34,536 nucleotides of DNA from Actinacidiphila guanduensis (GTDB lineage Bacteria > Actinomycetota > Actinomycetes > Streptomycetales > Streptomycetaceae): positions 1-34,536 of the forward strand of contig NZ_FNIE01000029.1 of the NCBI RefSeq assembly GCF_900103985.1, read 5' to 3'. This document shows, in pieces, positions 7,452-16,306 of this stretch. Position numbers and translations under genes: made by a program. Each line of letters starts with the position of its first letter. Position 1 is the stretch's first letter. The notes under the pieces were generated by a model, which did not search any database, had not been told where the DNA came from, and worked only from the letters and a program-made list of their open reading frames with translations.

Positions 7452-8004
7452 CAAGGAGTCACCGGTGGCGTTGTGTTACGTCACAAGCAAAGCCGCTACC
7501 GGCCGGTCCGCCCCCTTCGGGCGCCGGCCCGGCAGCACCCCGGTCGCCCGCGCTCCGCACCTCGCGGTGGGCGGCGGCCGTCTCGCACAGCGGGCGAACT
7601 CCGGCGCCCGCTGGGCACCCCCGGCCCGGCCGCCTGCCTGCGGACCGGCGGACGGGTCCCGCCCGCCCGCCGCCCCGTACTCCGGCCCCGGACCGGGAGC
7701 CGGACTGCTCCGGCATACCGCCGCACCGCGGTGGCATGCGGGACCGGTGCGGGCAGGCAGGGCGGAATTCGGCGAATTCCGCTTTTCCGGCCCGTGAACG
7801 TTCCGCGGAGCGGCTCCGTATGAACATCCGATGTCGGTTCACGCGTCCCGCGCTACAGCGCACGTCACTCAGCTGACATATTTGTTGATCAAAATCTTGT
7901 TCAGGGGTCAACGACCTGCCCCACCGGTCCGGTACCGCGTCGACCAGCGTGCACCGGATGTGGGTCGTTGGAGCATCCCCCCGAACGCCGGAGAGGAGAC
8001 ACGG
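7452..8004. other. Long intergenic region upstream of the T7SS regulator gene
   Basis: These 553 bp separate the metabolic module from the T7SS locus. I find no convincing gene. The left two-thirds are G/C-rich. A strong hairpin with a T-tract lies at 7762-7786. Then comes an A/T-rich island, about 7860-7905, with the 8-bp palindrome TTGATCAA (7885-7892), and GTTGA/TCAAC arms across it. This island is the best place for the promoter and operator of the LuxR-type gene at 8005. No confident -35/-10 pair can be assigned. Confidence 0.5.
7762..7786 (+). terminator. Hairpin with T-tract (terminator-like)
   Basis: GCGGAATTC (7762-7770) and GAATTCCGC (7774-7782) form a perfect 9-bp stem with a GGC loop, followed by TTTT. 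This is one of the few classical terminator shapes in the window. It could end LysR transcription, although it lies 310 bp past that stop codon, or protect the T7SS regulator from read-through. The near-palindrome could alternatively bind a dimeric regulator. Confidence 0.55.
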
Positions 8005-8943
8005 ATGGCTCTCGCCAGTCCGCGCGGTGCCGCCCCCACCGCCCCCGTCACCGCCCATCAGGCCGGGCAGACGCAGGGCCGGACTGCCCCGGCCGTGCTG
8101 CGCCGACCGCCCCGCACCGCCGCGCCGGCCCGCACCGCCGGGCACGGCACCCACCCCGCGGCCGGGGACCCCGGCCCCGCCGAGCCGGCCCGCCCCCAGG
8201 GCGGCCGTGACGCCGCCGGTCCCGAAGAGGGCGAACACCCGCAGCACCCCGGGAATCCCGGGCCCGGCGTCCCGCCCGCCGCGCTGCCCGACCGGGACGC
8301 CCCCGCCGCGGAGGGCACCGCCGACAGCCCCGGCACCGTACGGCTCGCCGTGCACACCGCCGACCCCATCACCCGCCTCGCGCTGGTCAGCTACGTCCGC
8401 CAGTTCCCGCACCTGGCGCTCACCCGCTGGGGCGCGGCCGCCGACATCGTGGTCGCCGCGCTGGAGAACCCGGACGCCGCCGCGATCGGCGCCCTGCGCC
8501 GCCAACTGCCGGGCGACCCGCAGCTGCTGCTCATCGTGGAGGGCGCCTGGACGGCCAACCTGCACTCGGCGCTGGACGCCGGGGTGCGCGCGGTCATCTT
8601 CCGGCACGACTTCACCTGGGACCGCTTCGGCGAGGCACTGCGCCAGGTGCAGGCCGGCCACGGCGACCTGCCGACCGAGCTGCAGGGCCGGCTGATGGAC
8701 CAGGTCCGCCAGACCCACCGCGAGGTGCTCACCCCGCGCGGCCTGACCCCCGGCGGCCTCACCCTGCGCGAGGCCGACGTGCTGCGCCTGGTCGCCGAGG
8801 GCTACGAGCTGCAGGACATCGGCTCGAAACTGGGCTACTCCGAGCGCACCATCAAGAACGTGCTCTACGGGGTGATCAAGCGGCACCGGCTGCGCAACCG
8901 CGCCCACGCGGTGGCCTACGCGATCCGGTGCGGCCTGATATGA
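8005..8943 (+). CDS. LuxR-family regulator with phospho-dead receiver domain
   Basis: This 312-residue protein starts at the ATG at 8005, behind GAGAGGAG. Residues 1-110 are Pro/Ala/Gly-rich and probably disordered. Residues 111-222 have receiver-like periodicity but lack the key residues: the region of the acceptor Asp reads VVAALENPD, the switch Thr/Ser position is Glu179, and the conserved Lys is Arg200. Residues 250-312 are a LuxR helix-turn-helix (LTLREADVLRLVAEGYELQD, then GYSERTIKNVLYGV). It lies just upstream of eccC in the same direction and is the likely regulator of the T7SS locus. Because phosphorylation seems impossible, control would come from ligand, protein partner or expression level. 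Confidence 0.85.
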   Translation: MALASPRGAAPTAPVTAHQAGQTQGRTAPAVLRRPPRTAAPARTAGHGTHPAAGDPGPAEPARPQGGRDAAGPEEGEHPQHPGNPGPGVPPAALPDRDAPAAEGTADSPGTVRLAVHTADPITRLALVSYVRQFPHLALTRWGAAADIVVAALENPDAAAIGALRRQLPGDPQLLLIVEGAWTANLHSALDAGVRAVIFRHDFTWDRFGEALRQVQAGHGDLPTELQGRLMDQVRQTHREVLTPRGLTPGGLTLREADVLRLVAEGYELQDIGSKLGYSERTIKNVLYGVIKRHRLRNRAHAVAYAIRCGLI

Positions 8944-8972
8944 CCCCCGCGGCGCATCTGTCGCACCCGGCT

Positions 8973-9004
8973 GCACGCACGGCGCCCTTCGGTGCCGTGC
9001 GTGC
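8973..9004 (+). terminator. Hairpin between regulator and eccC (first of two)
   Basis: GCACGCACGGCGCC pairs with GGTGCCGTGCGTGC, giving a 14-bp stem with one G-U pair and a CTTC loop. It begins 29 bp after the regulator stop. There is no T-tract. Its role is termination or attenuation before eccC. Confidence 0.65.
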
Positions 9005-9020
9005 GGCCGCGCACCCCGCC

Positions 9021-9067
9021 GCACCGGCCGCGGCCGCCGCCTCCTGCGCGGCGGCCGCGGCCGGTGC
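9021..9067 (+). terminator. 20-bp perfect hairpin between regulator and eccC (second of two)
   Basis: The arms at 9021-9040 and 9048-9067 are perfectly complementary over 20 bp, all but two pairs G-C, with the 7-nt loop CTCCTGC. This is the strongest stem-loop I see in the window. It ends 40 bp before the eccC start, so it lies in the eccC leader if transcription comes from upstream. Confidence 0.7.
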
Positions 9068-9106
9068 GCTGCCGTATCCGGGCAACCAGCCGAAAGGACA
9101 GGCCCG

Positions 9107-12100
9107 TTGAGCACCACCGTGGTCCGTCGCACCCCACGTACCGAGGGCCCGCAGCTGCCCGAGGGGCAGGTCGAACTCGCCGAGCCGCCCTCCCTCGGCG
9201 AGCCCGCGCTGGCGGATGTCAACTCCGCGCTGATGTACCTGCCGATGGGTCTGGGCAGCGGCGCGATGATGCTGATGTTCTCGCAGGGGCGGCCGGGCCC
9301 GACGACGTACATGATGTCGGGCATGATGGGCGCCTCGATGGCGAGCATGGCGCTCACCCAGCTGGGCCGCACCGGCGGCGAGCGGCGCCGCAGGATGCGC
9401 GCCGAGCGGCGCGACTACCTGCGCTACCTCGCCCAGAAGCGGGGCCAGGCGCGGCAGGCCGCCGCCGAGCAGCGGGCCGCGCTGCTGTGGGACAACCCGC
9501 CGCCCGGGCAGCTGTGGACGCTCGCCTCGGGCGAGCGGCTGTGGGAGCGCCGGCCCAGCCACGACGACTTCGCGCGGGTGCGGATCGGCACCGGCACCCG
9601 GCGCGCCGCGCTGGAGTTCCTGCCGCCGCAGACCCGCCCGGTGGAGGACCTGGAACCGCTGTCCGCGGTGTCGCTGCGCCGCTTCACCCGGGCCCACCAG
9701 CGCGTCCCGCACCTGCCGGTGCCGGTGGCGCTGCGCCGCTTCACCAGCGTGGAGTTCGCCGGCTCCGGCACGGCCGCGCTCGGCCTGATGCGTTCGATGA
9801 TCGGCCAGCTGGCGGTGCTGCACGCCCCCGACGACCTGCGGATCGCGCTGCTGGGCGGGGAGTTGGCGGCCGCGGAGTGGGAGTGGCTGAAGTGGCTGCC
9901 GCACAACGCCCACCCGCAGGAGTCGGACGCGGCCGGGCCGCTGCGGCTGGCCGCCGCCGACCACGACGAGCTGCTGGAGCTGCTCGGCGCCGAGGTCCGC
10001 GACCGGCCCGACCACGACCCGGAGTCCCAGCCCAGCACCGCGGAGCCCTTCGTGGTGGTCGTCGCCCAGGACACCCGGCTGCCGGAGGGCTCGCGGCTGC
10101 TGGGCGCCGGGATGCGCAACGTGGTGCTGCTGGACGCCACCGGTGTGCTGCCGGGCGGCGAGAAGGTGCTGCGGCTGACGATGCGCGACGGCGAGGCGGA
10201 GTACCCCTCGGGCGACGGCACCGCGACCGTGGCCGCCGACGCCTTCAGCCGCAACTCCGCCGAGACCCTGGCCCGCACGCTCGCGCCGCTGCGCACCAGC
10301 GGCTCGATCGACCTGGTCGACCGCTCGCTGGACTCCGACTTCGAGCTGACCACCCTGCTCGGCCTGCGCGACCCCCACACCTTCGACGTGGCGACCTCCT
10401 GGCGGCCGCGGCAGGCGCAGGCGGCACGGCTGAAGGTGCCGCTGGGCGTCACCGAGGACGGCGAGGTGGTCGAGCTCGACCTGAAGGAGTCCGCGCAGGG
10501 CGGCATGGGCCCGCACGGCCTGCTCATCGGCGCCACCGGCTCCGGCAAGAGCGAACTGCTGCGGACGCTGGTGATGGGCCTCACGGCCACCCATTCGTCC
10601 GAGGTGCTCAACCTGGTGCTGGTGGACTTCAAGGGCGGCGCCTCCTTCCTCAACATGGAGCGCCTGCCGCACACCTCGGCGGTCATCACCAACCTGGCCG
10701 ACGAGATCCACCTGGTGGACCGGATGCGCGACTCCATCAACGGCGAGATGGTCCGCCGCCAGGAGCTGCTGCGCTCGGCCGGCTACTCCTCCCTGTTCGA
10801 CTACGAGAAGGCCCGGCTGTCGGGCGCCAGCGGCCTGACCCCGCTGCCCTCGCTGCTGATCATCGTGGACGAGTTCTCCGAACTCCTCGCGTCCAAGCCG
10901 GAGTTCGTGGACCTGTTCGTCTCCATCGGGCGCCTCGGCCGAAGCCTCGGGGTGCACCTGCTGCTCGCCTCGCAGCGCCTGGACGAGGGCCGCATCCACA
11001 AGGTCGAGGGCCACCTGTCCTACCGGGTGGCGCTGCGCACCTTCTCGGCGATGGAGTCCCGCAGCGTCATCGGCGTCGCCAACGCCTACGAGCTGCCCTC
11101 CGCGCCCGGCAACGGCTACCTGAAGGTGGACACCACCAACCTGGTGCGCTTCAAGGCCGCCTACGTCTCCGGGCCCGCGCCCGCCCCGCCGGCCCCCGGC
11201 GAGGAGGCGGCCGGGCCCGACCCGGTCGGCGAGATCGCTCTGTTCGGGTTGGGCCGGCTCGGCCCGTCCCGGCCGGTCGAGCAGCCGCAGCCGGCTGCCG
11301 CGCCCGAGCCCGCCACCGGTCCGGCGGAGCCCGGCGCCGGCGACGAGACACTGCTGGAGCTGCTGGTGCGCCGGCTGGAGGGCAGCGGACCGCCGGCCCG
11401 CCAGGTGTGGCTGCCGCCGCTGACCGACTCCCCGAGCCTGGACGAGCTGCTGCCCGGCATCGTGCCCGACCCGGTGCGCGGTATGAGCGCGGCCGGCCAC
11501 CGCGGGGCGCCGCTGTCACGGGTGCCGCTCGGCACGGTGGACCGCCCCTACGAGCAGGCCCGCGAGCTGCTGGTGGCCGACCTGTCCGGGCCGGACGGGC
11601 ACGTGGGCCTGGTGGGCGCGCCGCAGACCGGCAAGTCCACGCTGCTGCGTACCCTGATGCTCTCCCTCGCGCTGACCTGCACGCCGCAGGAAGTGCAGTT
11701 CTACTGCCTCGACTTCGGCGGCGGCCTGGTCTCCACCGGCGGCCTGCCGCACGTCGGGTCGATCGCCGGGCGGCTGGACCGGGACCGGGTGCTGCGCACC
11801 ATCGCCGAGATCGGCCAGCTGCTGGAGCGCCGCGAGCAGGACTTCGCCGCCCACGCCCTGGAGTCGATGGCCGCCTACCGCGCCCAGCGCGCGGCCGGCA
11901 CCATCGAGGACCCCTACGGCGATGTCTTCCTGGTGGTGGACGGCTGGGCGACCCTGCGCTCGGAGTACGAGGAGCTGGAGCCGGTCGTCCTGGACATCGC
12001 CGCGCGCGGCCTGGCGTTCGGCGTGCACGTGGTGGCCTCGGCGGTGCGCTGGTCGGAGATCCGGCCGCGGCTGCGCGACCTGCTGGGCACCAAGCTGGAA

Positions 12101-13078
12101 CTGCGGCTCGGCGACGCGATGGAGTCAGAGCTGGGCAGCCGTACCGCGGCGACCGTGCCGCACCAGCCGGGCCGCGGCCTGGTCGCCTCCGGGCACCACT
12201 TCCTGTCCGCGCTGCCCCGGATCGACGGCTGGTCGGGCGCCGACGACCTGACGGCCGCCACCAAGTCCGCGGTCGCCGAGATCGACACCTTCTGGAGCGG
12301 GCCGCGCGCGCCCGAGGTGCGGCTGCTGCCGGCCCGGCTGCCCGCGGACAAGCTGCCCTCGCCGCCCACCGACGCCGCCGACCTGCGGCTCGCGCTGGGC
12401 CTCGACGAGCAGCGGCTCGCCCCGACCTGGCACGACTTCGGCAGCACCCCGCACCTGACGGTCCTGGGCGACGGCGAGACCGGCAAGACCAACGTGCTGC
12501 GGCTGGTCATCCGCGGCATCCTGTCCCGCTACACCTCCGACGAGGCGCGCATCCTGGCCGCCGACCCCGGCCGCGGCCTGCTGCGCGAGATCCCCGAGGC
12601 CTACCGGGTCGGCTACGCCGTGGACGGCGACGGCCTGAGCCAACTCGCCCAGTCCGCCGCCACCTCCGTCAGCAAACGCCTGCCCGGGCCGGACATCAGC
12701 CCCGAGCAACTGGCCCTGCGCGACTGGTGGCACGGGCCGCGGCTGTTCGTACTCATCGACGACTACGACCTGTTCGGCGGCATGCCCGGGGCCCCCTCCC
12801 CCATGGCGCCGCTGGTGCCGCTGCTCGCCCAGGGCCTGCACATCGGCCTGCACCTGGTGGTCGCGCGCAGCGCCTCGGGCGCCGGGCGGGCGATGATGGA
12901 CCCGGTGCTGCGCCGGCTGTGGGAGCTGGGCAACCCCGCACTGCTCTTCTCCTATCCGCGTGAGGAGGGCAAGTTCCTCGGCGAGGCCAAGCCGCGCACG
13001 CTGCCGCCGGGCCGTGCCCAACTCGTCACCCGCCGCTCGGTCGGCCTGGTCCACACCGGACTGGTCACGCCCGCCTGA
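9107..13078 (+). CDS. eccC: EccC, T7SS FtsK/SpoIIIE-type ATPase (fused EccCa-EccCb)
   Basis: This 1323-residue protein is the motor of the ESX/T7SS membrane complex and recognises substrates carrying WXG100 partners. Two membrane segments lie at about residues 41-85. Three ATPase modules follow. Module 1 has Walker A GATGSGKS (475-482), DFKGGA (507-512) and IIVDE ending at Asp588-Glu589. Module 2 has GAPQTGKST (837-845). Module 3 has GDGETGKT (1121-1128). Only module 1 has a fully classical Walker B, as is usual in EccC. A Pro/Ala-rich linker around residues 690-750 separates modules 1 and 2. It is one fused protein, as in other streptomycetes, whereas mycobacterial ESX-1 splits it. The start is TTG at 9107 with AAAGGA upstream. 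Strong hairpins lie on both sides of the gene. Confidence 0.97.
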   Translation: MSTTVVRRTPRTEGPQLPEGQVELAEPPSLGEPALADVNSALMYLPMGLGSGAMMLMFSQGRPGPTTYMMSGMMGASMASMALTQLGRTGGERRRRMRAERRDYLRYLAQKRGQARQAAAEQRAALLWDNPPPGQLWTLASGERLWERRPSHDDFARVRIGTGTRRAALEFLPPQTRPVEDLEPLSAVSLRRFTRAHQRVPHLPVPVALRRFTSVEFAGSGTAALGLMRSMIGQLAVLHAPDDLRIALLGGELAAAEWEWLKWLPHNAHPQESDAAGPLRLAAADHDELLELLGAEVRDRPDHDPESQPSTAEPFVVVVAQDTRLPEGSRLLGAGMRNVVLLDATGVLPGGEKVLRLTMRDGEAEYPSGDGTATVAADAFSRNSAETLARTLAPLRTSGSIDLVDRSLDSDFELTTLLGLRDPHTFDVATSWRPRQAQAARLKVPLGVTEDGEVVELDLKESAQGGMGPHGLLIGATGSGKSELLRTLVMGLTATHSSEVLNLVLVDFKGGASFLNMERLPHTSAVITNLADEIHLVDRMRDSINGEMVRRQELLRSAGYSSLFDYEKARLSGASGLTPLPSLLIIVDEFSELLASKPEFVDLFVSIGRLGRSLGVHLLLASQRLDEGRIHKVEGHLSYRVALRTFSAMESRSVIGVANAYELPSAPGNGYLKVDTTNLVRFKAAYVSGPAPAPPAPGEEAAGPDPVGEIALFGLGRLGPSRPVEQPQPAAAPEPATGPAEPGAGDETLLELLVRRLEGSGPPARQVWLPPLTDSPSLDELLPGIVPDPVRGMSAAGHRGAPLSRVPLGTVDRPYEQARELLVADLSGPDGHVGLVGAPQTGKSTLLRTLMLSLALTCTPQEVQFYCLDFGGGLVSTGGLPHVGSIAGRLDRDRVLRTIAEIGQLLERREQDFAAHALESMAAYRAQRAAGTIEDPYGDVFLVVDGWATLRSEYEELEPVVLDIAARGLAFGVHVVASAVRWSEIRPRLRDLLGTKLELRLGDAMESELGSRTAATVPHQPGRGLVASGHHFLSALPRIDGWSGADDLTAATKSAVAEIDTFWSGPRAPEVRLLPARLPADKLPSPPTDAADLRLALGLDEQRLAPTWHDFGSTPHLTVLGDGETGKTNVLRLVIRGILSRYTSDEARILAADPGRGLLREIPEAYRVGYAVDGDGLSQLAQSAATSVSKRLPGPDISPEQLALRDWWHGPRLFVLIDDYDLFGGMPGAPSPMAPLVPLLAQGLHIGLHLVVARSASGAGRAMMDPVLRRLWELGNPALLFSYPREEGKFLGEAKPRTLPPGRAQLVTRRSVGLVHTGLVTPA

Positions 13079-13084
13079 CCCCCC

Positions 13085-13113
13085 GGTGCACCCGGCCGCC
13101 CGCCGGGTGCACC
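13085..13113 (+). terminator. Hairpin between eccC and eccD
   Basis: GGTGCACCCGGC (13085-13096) and GCCGGGTGCACC (13102-13113) pair perfectly over 12 bp with a 5-nt loop, starting 7 bp after the eccC stop. There is no T-tract. It could lower expression of eccD and downstream genes relative to eccC, or mark a processing site. Confidence 0.55.
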
Positions 13114-13255
13114 ACCACACCACAACCGCACCGCCCGTACCGAAGTCCCCTCCCGTTCCGTCCCCTCCGTATCTGTCCTCCTCCGCCCTCCTGCCGCGCC
13201 GCGGACCCAGCCCCACCAGCGGGCCGCGGCGGACCGATCCCCGCTGGAGCCACCC

Positions 13256-14644
13256 TTGACGACGTCAACGCCCCCACCGCCGACGCCGACCGCCGATGTC
13301 TGCCGTGTCACCGTGGACGGCCCGGCCGGCCGCTCCGACCTGGCACTGCCGGTGACCCTGCCGATCGCCGCCCTGCTGCCGGTGCTGCTGCGGCACGCCG
13401 GCATGCCGGACGGCGACGGCCGCACCTGGGTGCTCCAGCGGCTCGGCGAGGAACCCCTCGACCCCGACGGCACCCCGCAGACCCTGGGCCTGCGCCACGG
13501 CGACGTGCTGTGGCTGCGGGCCGCGGAAGAAGCGCTGCCCGCCCTGCACTTCGACGACGTCGCCGACGGCGTCGCCCATGTTGTCAGCGGCCGGCCCGGC
13601 CGCTGGAGCCCGGCCGCGACCCGCGTGCTGGCCCTGGTCGGCGCCGGGCTCGCCCTGCTGGCGCTCGCCGCCGGGCTGCTGGCCGCGGGGCCGGGCGCGG
13701 CCGCCGCCTCGGCGGCCGGCACCGCCGCGGTGCTGCTCGCCGCGGGCGCGGTGACCGCCCACCGGCTCGGCGCCCACCCCGCCTGCGCCCTGGTCGCCGC
13801 CTCCGGCGCCCTCGGCTTCGGCGTCCTGGCCGGCCTGGTCACCCCCGACGACTCCCACGGCGGCTTCCGGATCGGCACCGCCGCCCTGCTGCTCGCCGGC
13901 GCCTGGACGCTCCTGGTCGCCGGGGCGCTGCTCGCGCTGCGGGCGGTGCCGCCCGCGCTGCCCGGCTCGGTGCTGCTGCTCGCCGCGGCCGCGGCGGGCG
14001 CCTGCGGGCTGGGCGCGGCCGGCTGCTCGCCCGGCCAGGCGGCGGCCCTGACGGCCGGCGTGATGTTCCTGCTCAGCCACCTCGGGCCGCGCACCGCGCT
14101 GCGCCTGGCCCGGCTGCGCGCCCCCCAACTCCCGCACAACGCGGACGAGTTGCAGCAGGACATCGACCCGCAACCCGAGGAGCGGCTGCGCGCGCGGACC
14201 GCGGTGGCCAGTGTGCTGCTGGACACCCTCGCGATCGCCTCGGCCGCCTTCTACCTGGCGGCCTGGTGGCTGGTGGCCCAGCGCACCGACTGGACCGGCT
14301 GGGTCGTCCCGCTGGTCTTCGGTGTCGCCGTGCTGCTGCGGGCCCGCGAACTGACCGGCGTCGTCCAGCGGGTGACCACCGCCATCGGCGGCGCGGGCGG
14401 CCCGGTGGCCGTCGCGCTGCTGACCGCGGCGCCGCACGGCACCGGGGTGCGCCTGGTGGTGCTCGCCGGGCTGCTGCTGGCCGCCGCGGGCCTGCTGGTG
14501 GCCGCCGAGCGGCTGCCCGGCAGCCGGCTGCTGCCGATCTGGGGCCACCTCGGCGACATCGGCGAGTGGATCACCACCATCGCGCTGGTGCCGCTGCTCT
14601 TCGAAGTGGTGCACACCTACAGCCACATCCGCGGCCTGGCCTGA
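13256..14644 (+). CDS. eccD: EccD, T7SS multi-spanning membrane channel component
   Basis: This 462-residue protein has an N-terminal ubiquitin-like (YukD-type) domain at about residues 15-95 (CRVTVDGPAGRSDLALPVTL, and later GDVLWLRAAEEALP). About eleven hydrophobic segments follow from residue 120 to the end. This is the architecture of EccD, which lines the inner-membrane pore of the ESX complex. The start is TTG at 13256 with GGAG nearby, and the N-terminal dozen residues are Pro/Thr-rich. It follows eccC after a 177-bp gap with a hairpin and precedes eccB by 12 bp. Confidence 0.95.
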   Translation: MTTSTPPPPTPTADVCRVTVDGPAGRSDLALPVTLPIAALLPVLLRHAGMPDGDGRTWVLQRLGEEPLDPDGTPQTLGLRHGDVLWLRAAEEALPALHFDDVADGVAHVVSGRPGRWSPAATRVLALVGAGLALLALAAGLLAAGPGAAAASAAGTAAVLLAAGAVTAHRLGAHPACALVAASGALGFGVLAGLVTPDDSHGGFRIGTAALLLAGAWTLLVAGALLALRAVPPALPGSVLLLAAAAAGACGLGAAGCSPGQAAALTAGVMFLLSHLGPRTALRLARLRAPQLPHNADELQQDIDPQPEERLRARTAVASVLLDTLAIASAAFYLAAWWLVAQRTDWTGWVVPLVFGVAVLLRARELTGVVQRVTTAIGGAGGPVAVALLTAAPHGTGVRLVVLAGLLLAAAGLLVAAERLPGSRLLPIWGHLGDIGEWITTIALVPLLFEVVHTYSHIRGLA

Positions 14645-14656
14645 GGGGGGGCGGAC

Positions 14657-16306
14657 GTGCAGACCCGACGCGACCACCTGCAGGCGTACCAGTTCGCGGT
14701 CGGCCGGCTGGCCACCGCGCTGGTCACCGGCGACACCGGCCGCGGCACCGGCCCCACCCGGCGCGGCACGCTGGGCACCTACTTCGGGGTGCTGCTGGTC
14801 GTCCTGCTCTGCGCCGGCTTCGGCGTCTACGGGCTGATCAAGCCGGTGCAGAAGGACACCTGGCGCAAGCCGGGCTCGATCATCGTGGAGAAGGAGACCG
14901 GCAACCGCTACCTGATGGTCGACGGCACCCTGCGGCCGGTGCTCAACTACGCCTCGGCGCTGCTGCTCACCGGCTCCTCCGGCACGGTGCGCACCGTCTC
15001 GCGCGACGTGCTGTCCAAGGTGGCGCACGGCGGCCCGGTCGGCATCCCCGACGCCCCCGACTCGCTGCCCGCGGCCGGCGACGTGCTCTCCGGCGGCTGG
15101 GCCCGCTGCCTGCGGCCGGGCGCGCTCGGCGAGGTGCTGGACCTCGCGCCCTCGCACGTGGCGAAGGTCCCGGCGGGCGCGCAGGCCGTGCTCACCGCGA
15201 ACGGCGGCGCCCGCTACGTGCTCTTCCAGGACGTGAAGTACCCGGTGCCCGACGCCTCGGCGCTGATCGCGCTGGGCCTGGACGGCGGCCGGCTGCTGCC
15301 CGCCCCCGACAGCTGGCTGGCCCGCGTGCCCACCGGCCCGCCGCTGGCCGCGCCCGCGATCCCGAAGGCGGGCACGCCCGCCGGCAAGGTCGGCGGCCAG
15401 GCGGTGAAGGTCGGCCAGCTCTTCCGCACCCCGGCCGACGCGGGCGGCCACACCTATGTGATGCTCGACGACGGCATCGCACCCGTGACGGCCACGCAGT
15501 TCGCGCTGCTGGCCGCCCGGCCGGGCGCCGCCGCGGTGCGCACGGTGGACGCGACCTCGATCGCGGCCTCGCCGGTGTCCAAGGCGGGCCTGCCCACCCG
15601 CGGCCTGCCCGAGGTGCTGCACGCCCCGCAGGCCCGTACCGGCAACGCGGCCCTGTGCCTGCGCCAGACCACCAAGGGCGCCGGGCTCACCCAGCAGGTG
15701 GTGCTGGAGACCGGCGCGGCCGGCACCACGACCCGTCAGGTGCTGATCCCGCCGGGCCACGGCCTGCTGGTGCTCGACCAGGACCAGATCAGGGCCGGCA
15801 ACCACAACCCGCAGTCGTACCTGGTGGACGAGCAGGGTGTGGTGTACCCGCTGGGCGACACCGGGGCGGCCCCGGCGCTGCGGCTGAGCGGGCCGTCGAC
15901 GGCGATGCCCGAGGACGTGATGGCCCTGCTGCCGCGCGGCCCCGTGCTGGACGCCCAGGCCGCCGCGGCGGACGTCCCGGCGTCGGCCCTGACCTCCGGC
16001 GGCGGGACCGGCGGCGGGCAGGACTCCGCGCGCCTGCCGGCGGCAGCGGGCAAGGCGTCGAAGTCCTCCTACGAGCAGGAGACCGACGGGCCGGCGGCGA
16101 CGGCCGTCCCGCGGACGGGGTCGGCGCGGGAGCCCGCGGTGCTCGACGAGGCGTCCCCGTACGGGCCGGGCGCCGGCGGACCGGGGGCAACGGGGGCAGG
16201 GGCGGCACCGGCCGTCCTGCGGACGGAGATCCGGCCGCCGGCCGGTGACACAGCGGCGGTCCGTGACGGGGCCGCGGACGGCGGGAAGGGCGGGCGGCGG
16301 CAATGA
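14657..16306 (+). CDS. eccB: EccB, T7SS membrane-anchored core component
   Basis: This 549-residue protein begins with QTRRDHLQAYQFAVGRL, the typical EccB N-terminus. One membrane segment (YFGVLLVVLLCAGFGVYGLI, about residues 41-61) comes next, then a large extracellular repeat domain. Two cysteines, in WARCLRPG (near 155) and NAALCLRQ (near 334), match the pair that forms a disulfide in mycobacterial EccB. The C-terminal 110 residues are Ala/Gly/Pro-rich and probably unstructured. The start is GTG at 14657. The stop overlaps the next ATG (ATGA), so eccB and protein X are translationally coupled. Confidence 0.95.
   Translation: MQTRRDHLQAYQFAVGRLATALVTGDTGRGTGPTRRGTLGTYFGVLLVVLLCAGFGVYGLIKPVQKDTWRKPGSIIVEKETGNRYLMVDGTLRPVLNYASALLLTGSSGTVRTVSRDVLSKVAHGGPVGIPDAPDSLPAAGDVLSGGWARCLRPGALGEVLDLAPSHVAKVPAGAQAVLTANGGARYVLFQDVKYPVPDASALIALGLDGGRLLPAPDSWLARVPTGPPLAAPAIPKAGTPAGKVGGQAVKVGQLFRTPADAGGHTYVMLDDGIAPVTATQFALLAARPGAAAVRTVDATSIAASPVSKAGLPTRGLPEVLHAPQARTGNAALCLRQTTKGAGLTQQVVLETGAAGTTTRQVLIPPGHGLLVLDQDQIRAGNHNPQSYLVDEQGVVYPLGDTGAAPALRLSGPSTAMPEDVMALLPRGPVLDAQAAAADVPASALTSGGGTGGGQDSARLPAAAGKASKSSYEQETDGPAATAVPRTGSAREPAVLDEASPYGPGAGGPGATGAGAAPAVLRTEIRPPAGDTAAVRDGAADGGKGGRRQ

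Noticed and set aside
7465..7797. A 110-codon frame after the LysR gene with a good AAGGAG before its GTG
   Set aside because: The product is low-complexity Pro/Arg/Gly/Ala, third positions are less G/C-biased than in the real genes, and the terminator-like hairpin at 7762-7786 lies inside it.
7831..8004. Longer N-terminus for the LuxR-type gene
   Set aside because: It would run through the A/T-rich promoter island; the ATG at 8005 follows a near-perfect GAGAGGAG.
9095..9107. GGACAGGC next to the eccC start and GACAGGC at about 24919 as further copies of the shared upstream element
   Set aside because: Only 7-8 bases match, they overlap ribosome binding regions, and several such matches are expected by chance at this base composition.
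13265..16303. Very long open frames on the strand opposite to eccD/eccB, and similar ones opposite eccC, eccA and the repeat gene
   Set aside because: In DNA with this G+C content, antisense frames stay open by composition. Their products are Arg/Pro/Gly/Ala-rich and match no family, while the sense frames encode clear T7SS proteins.
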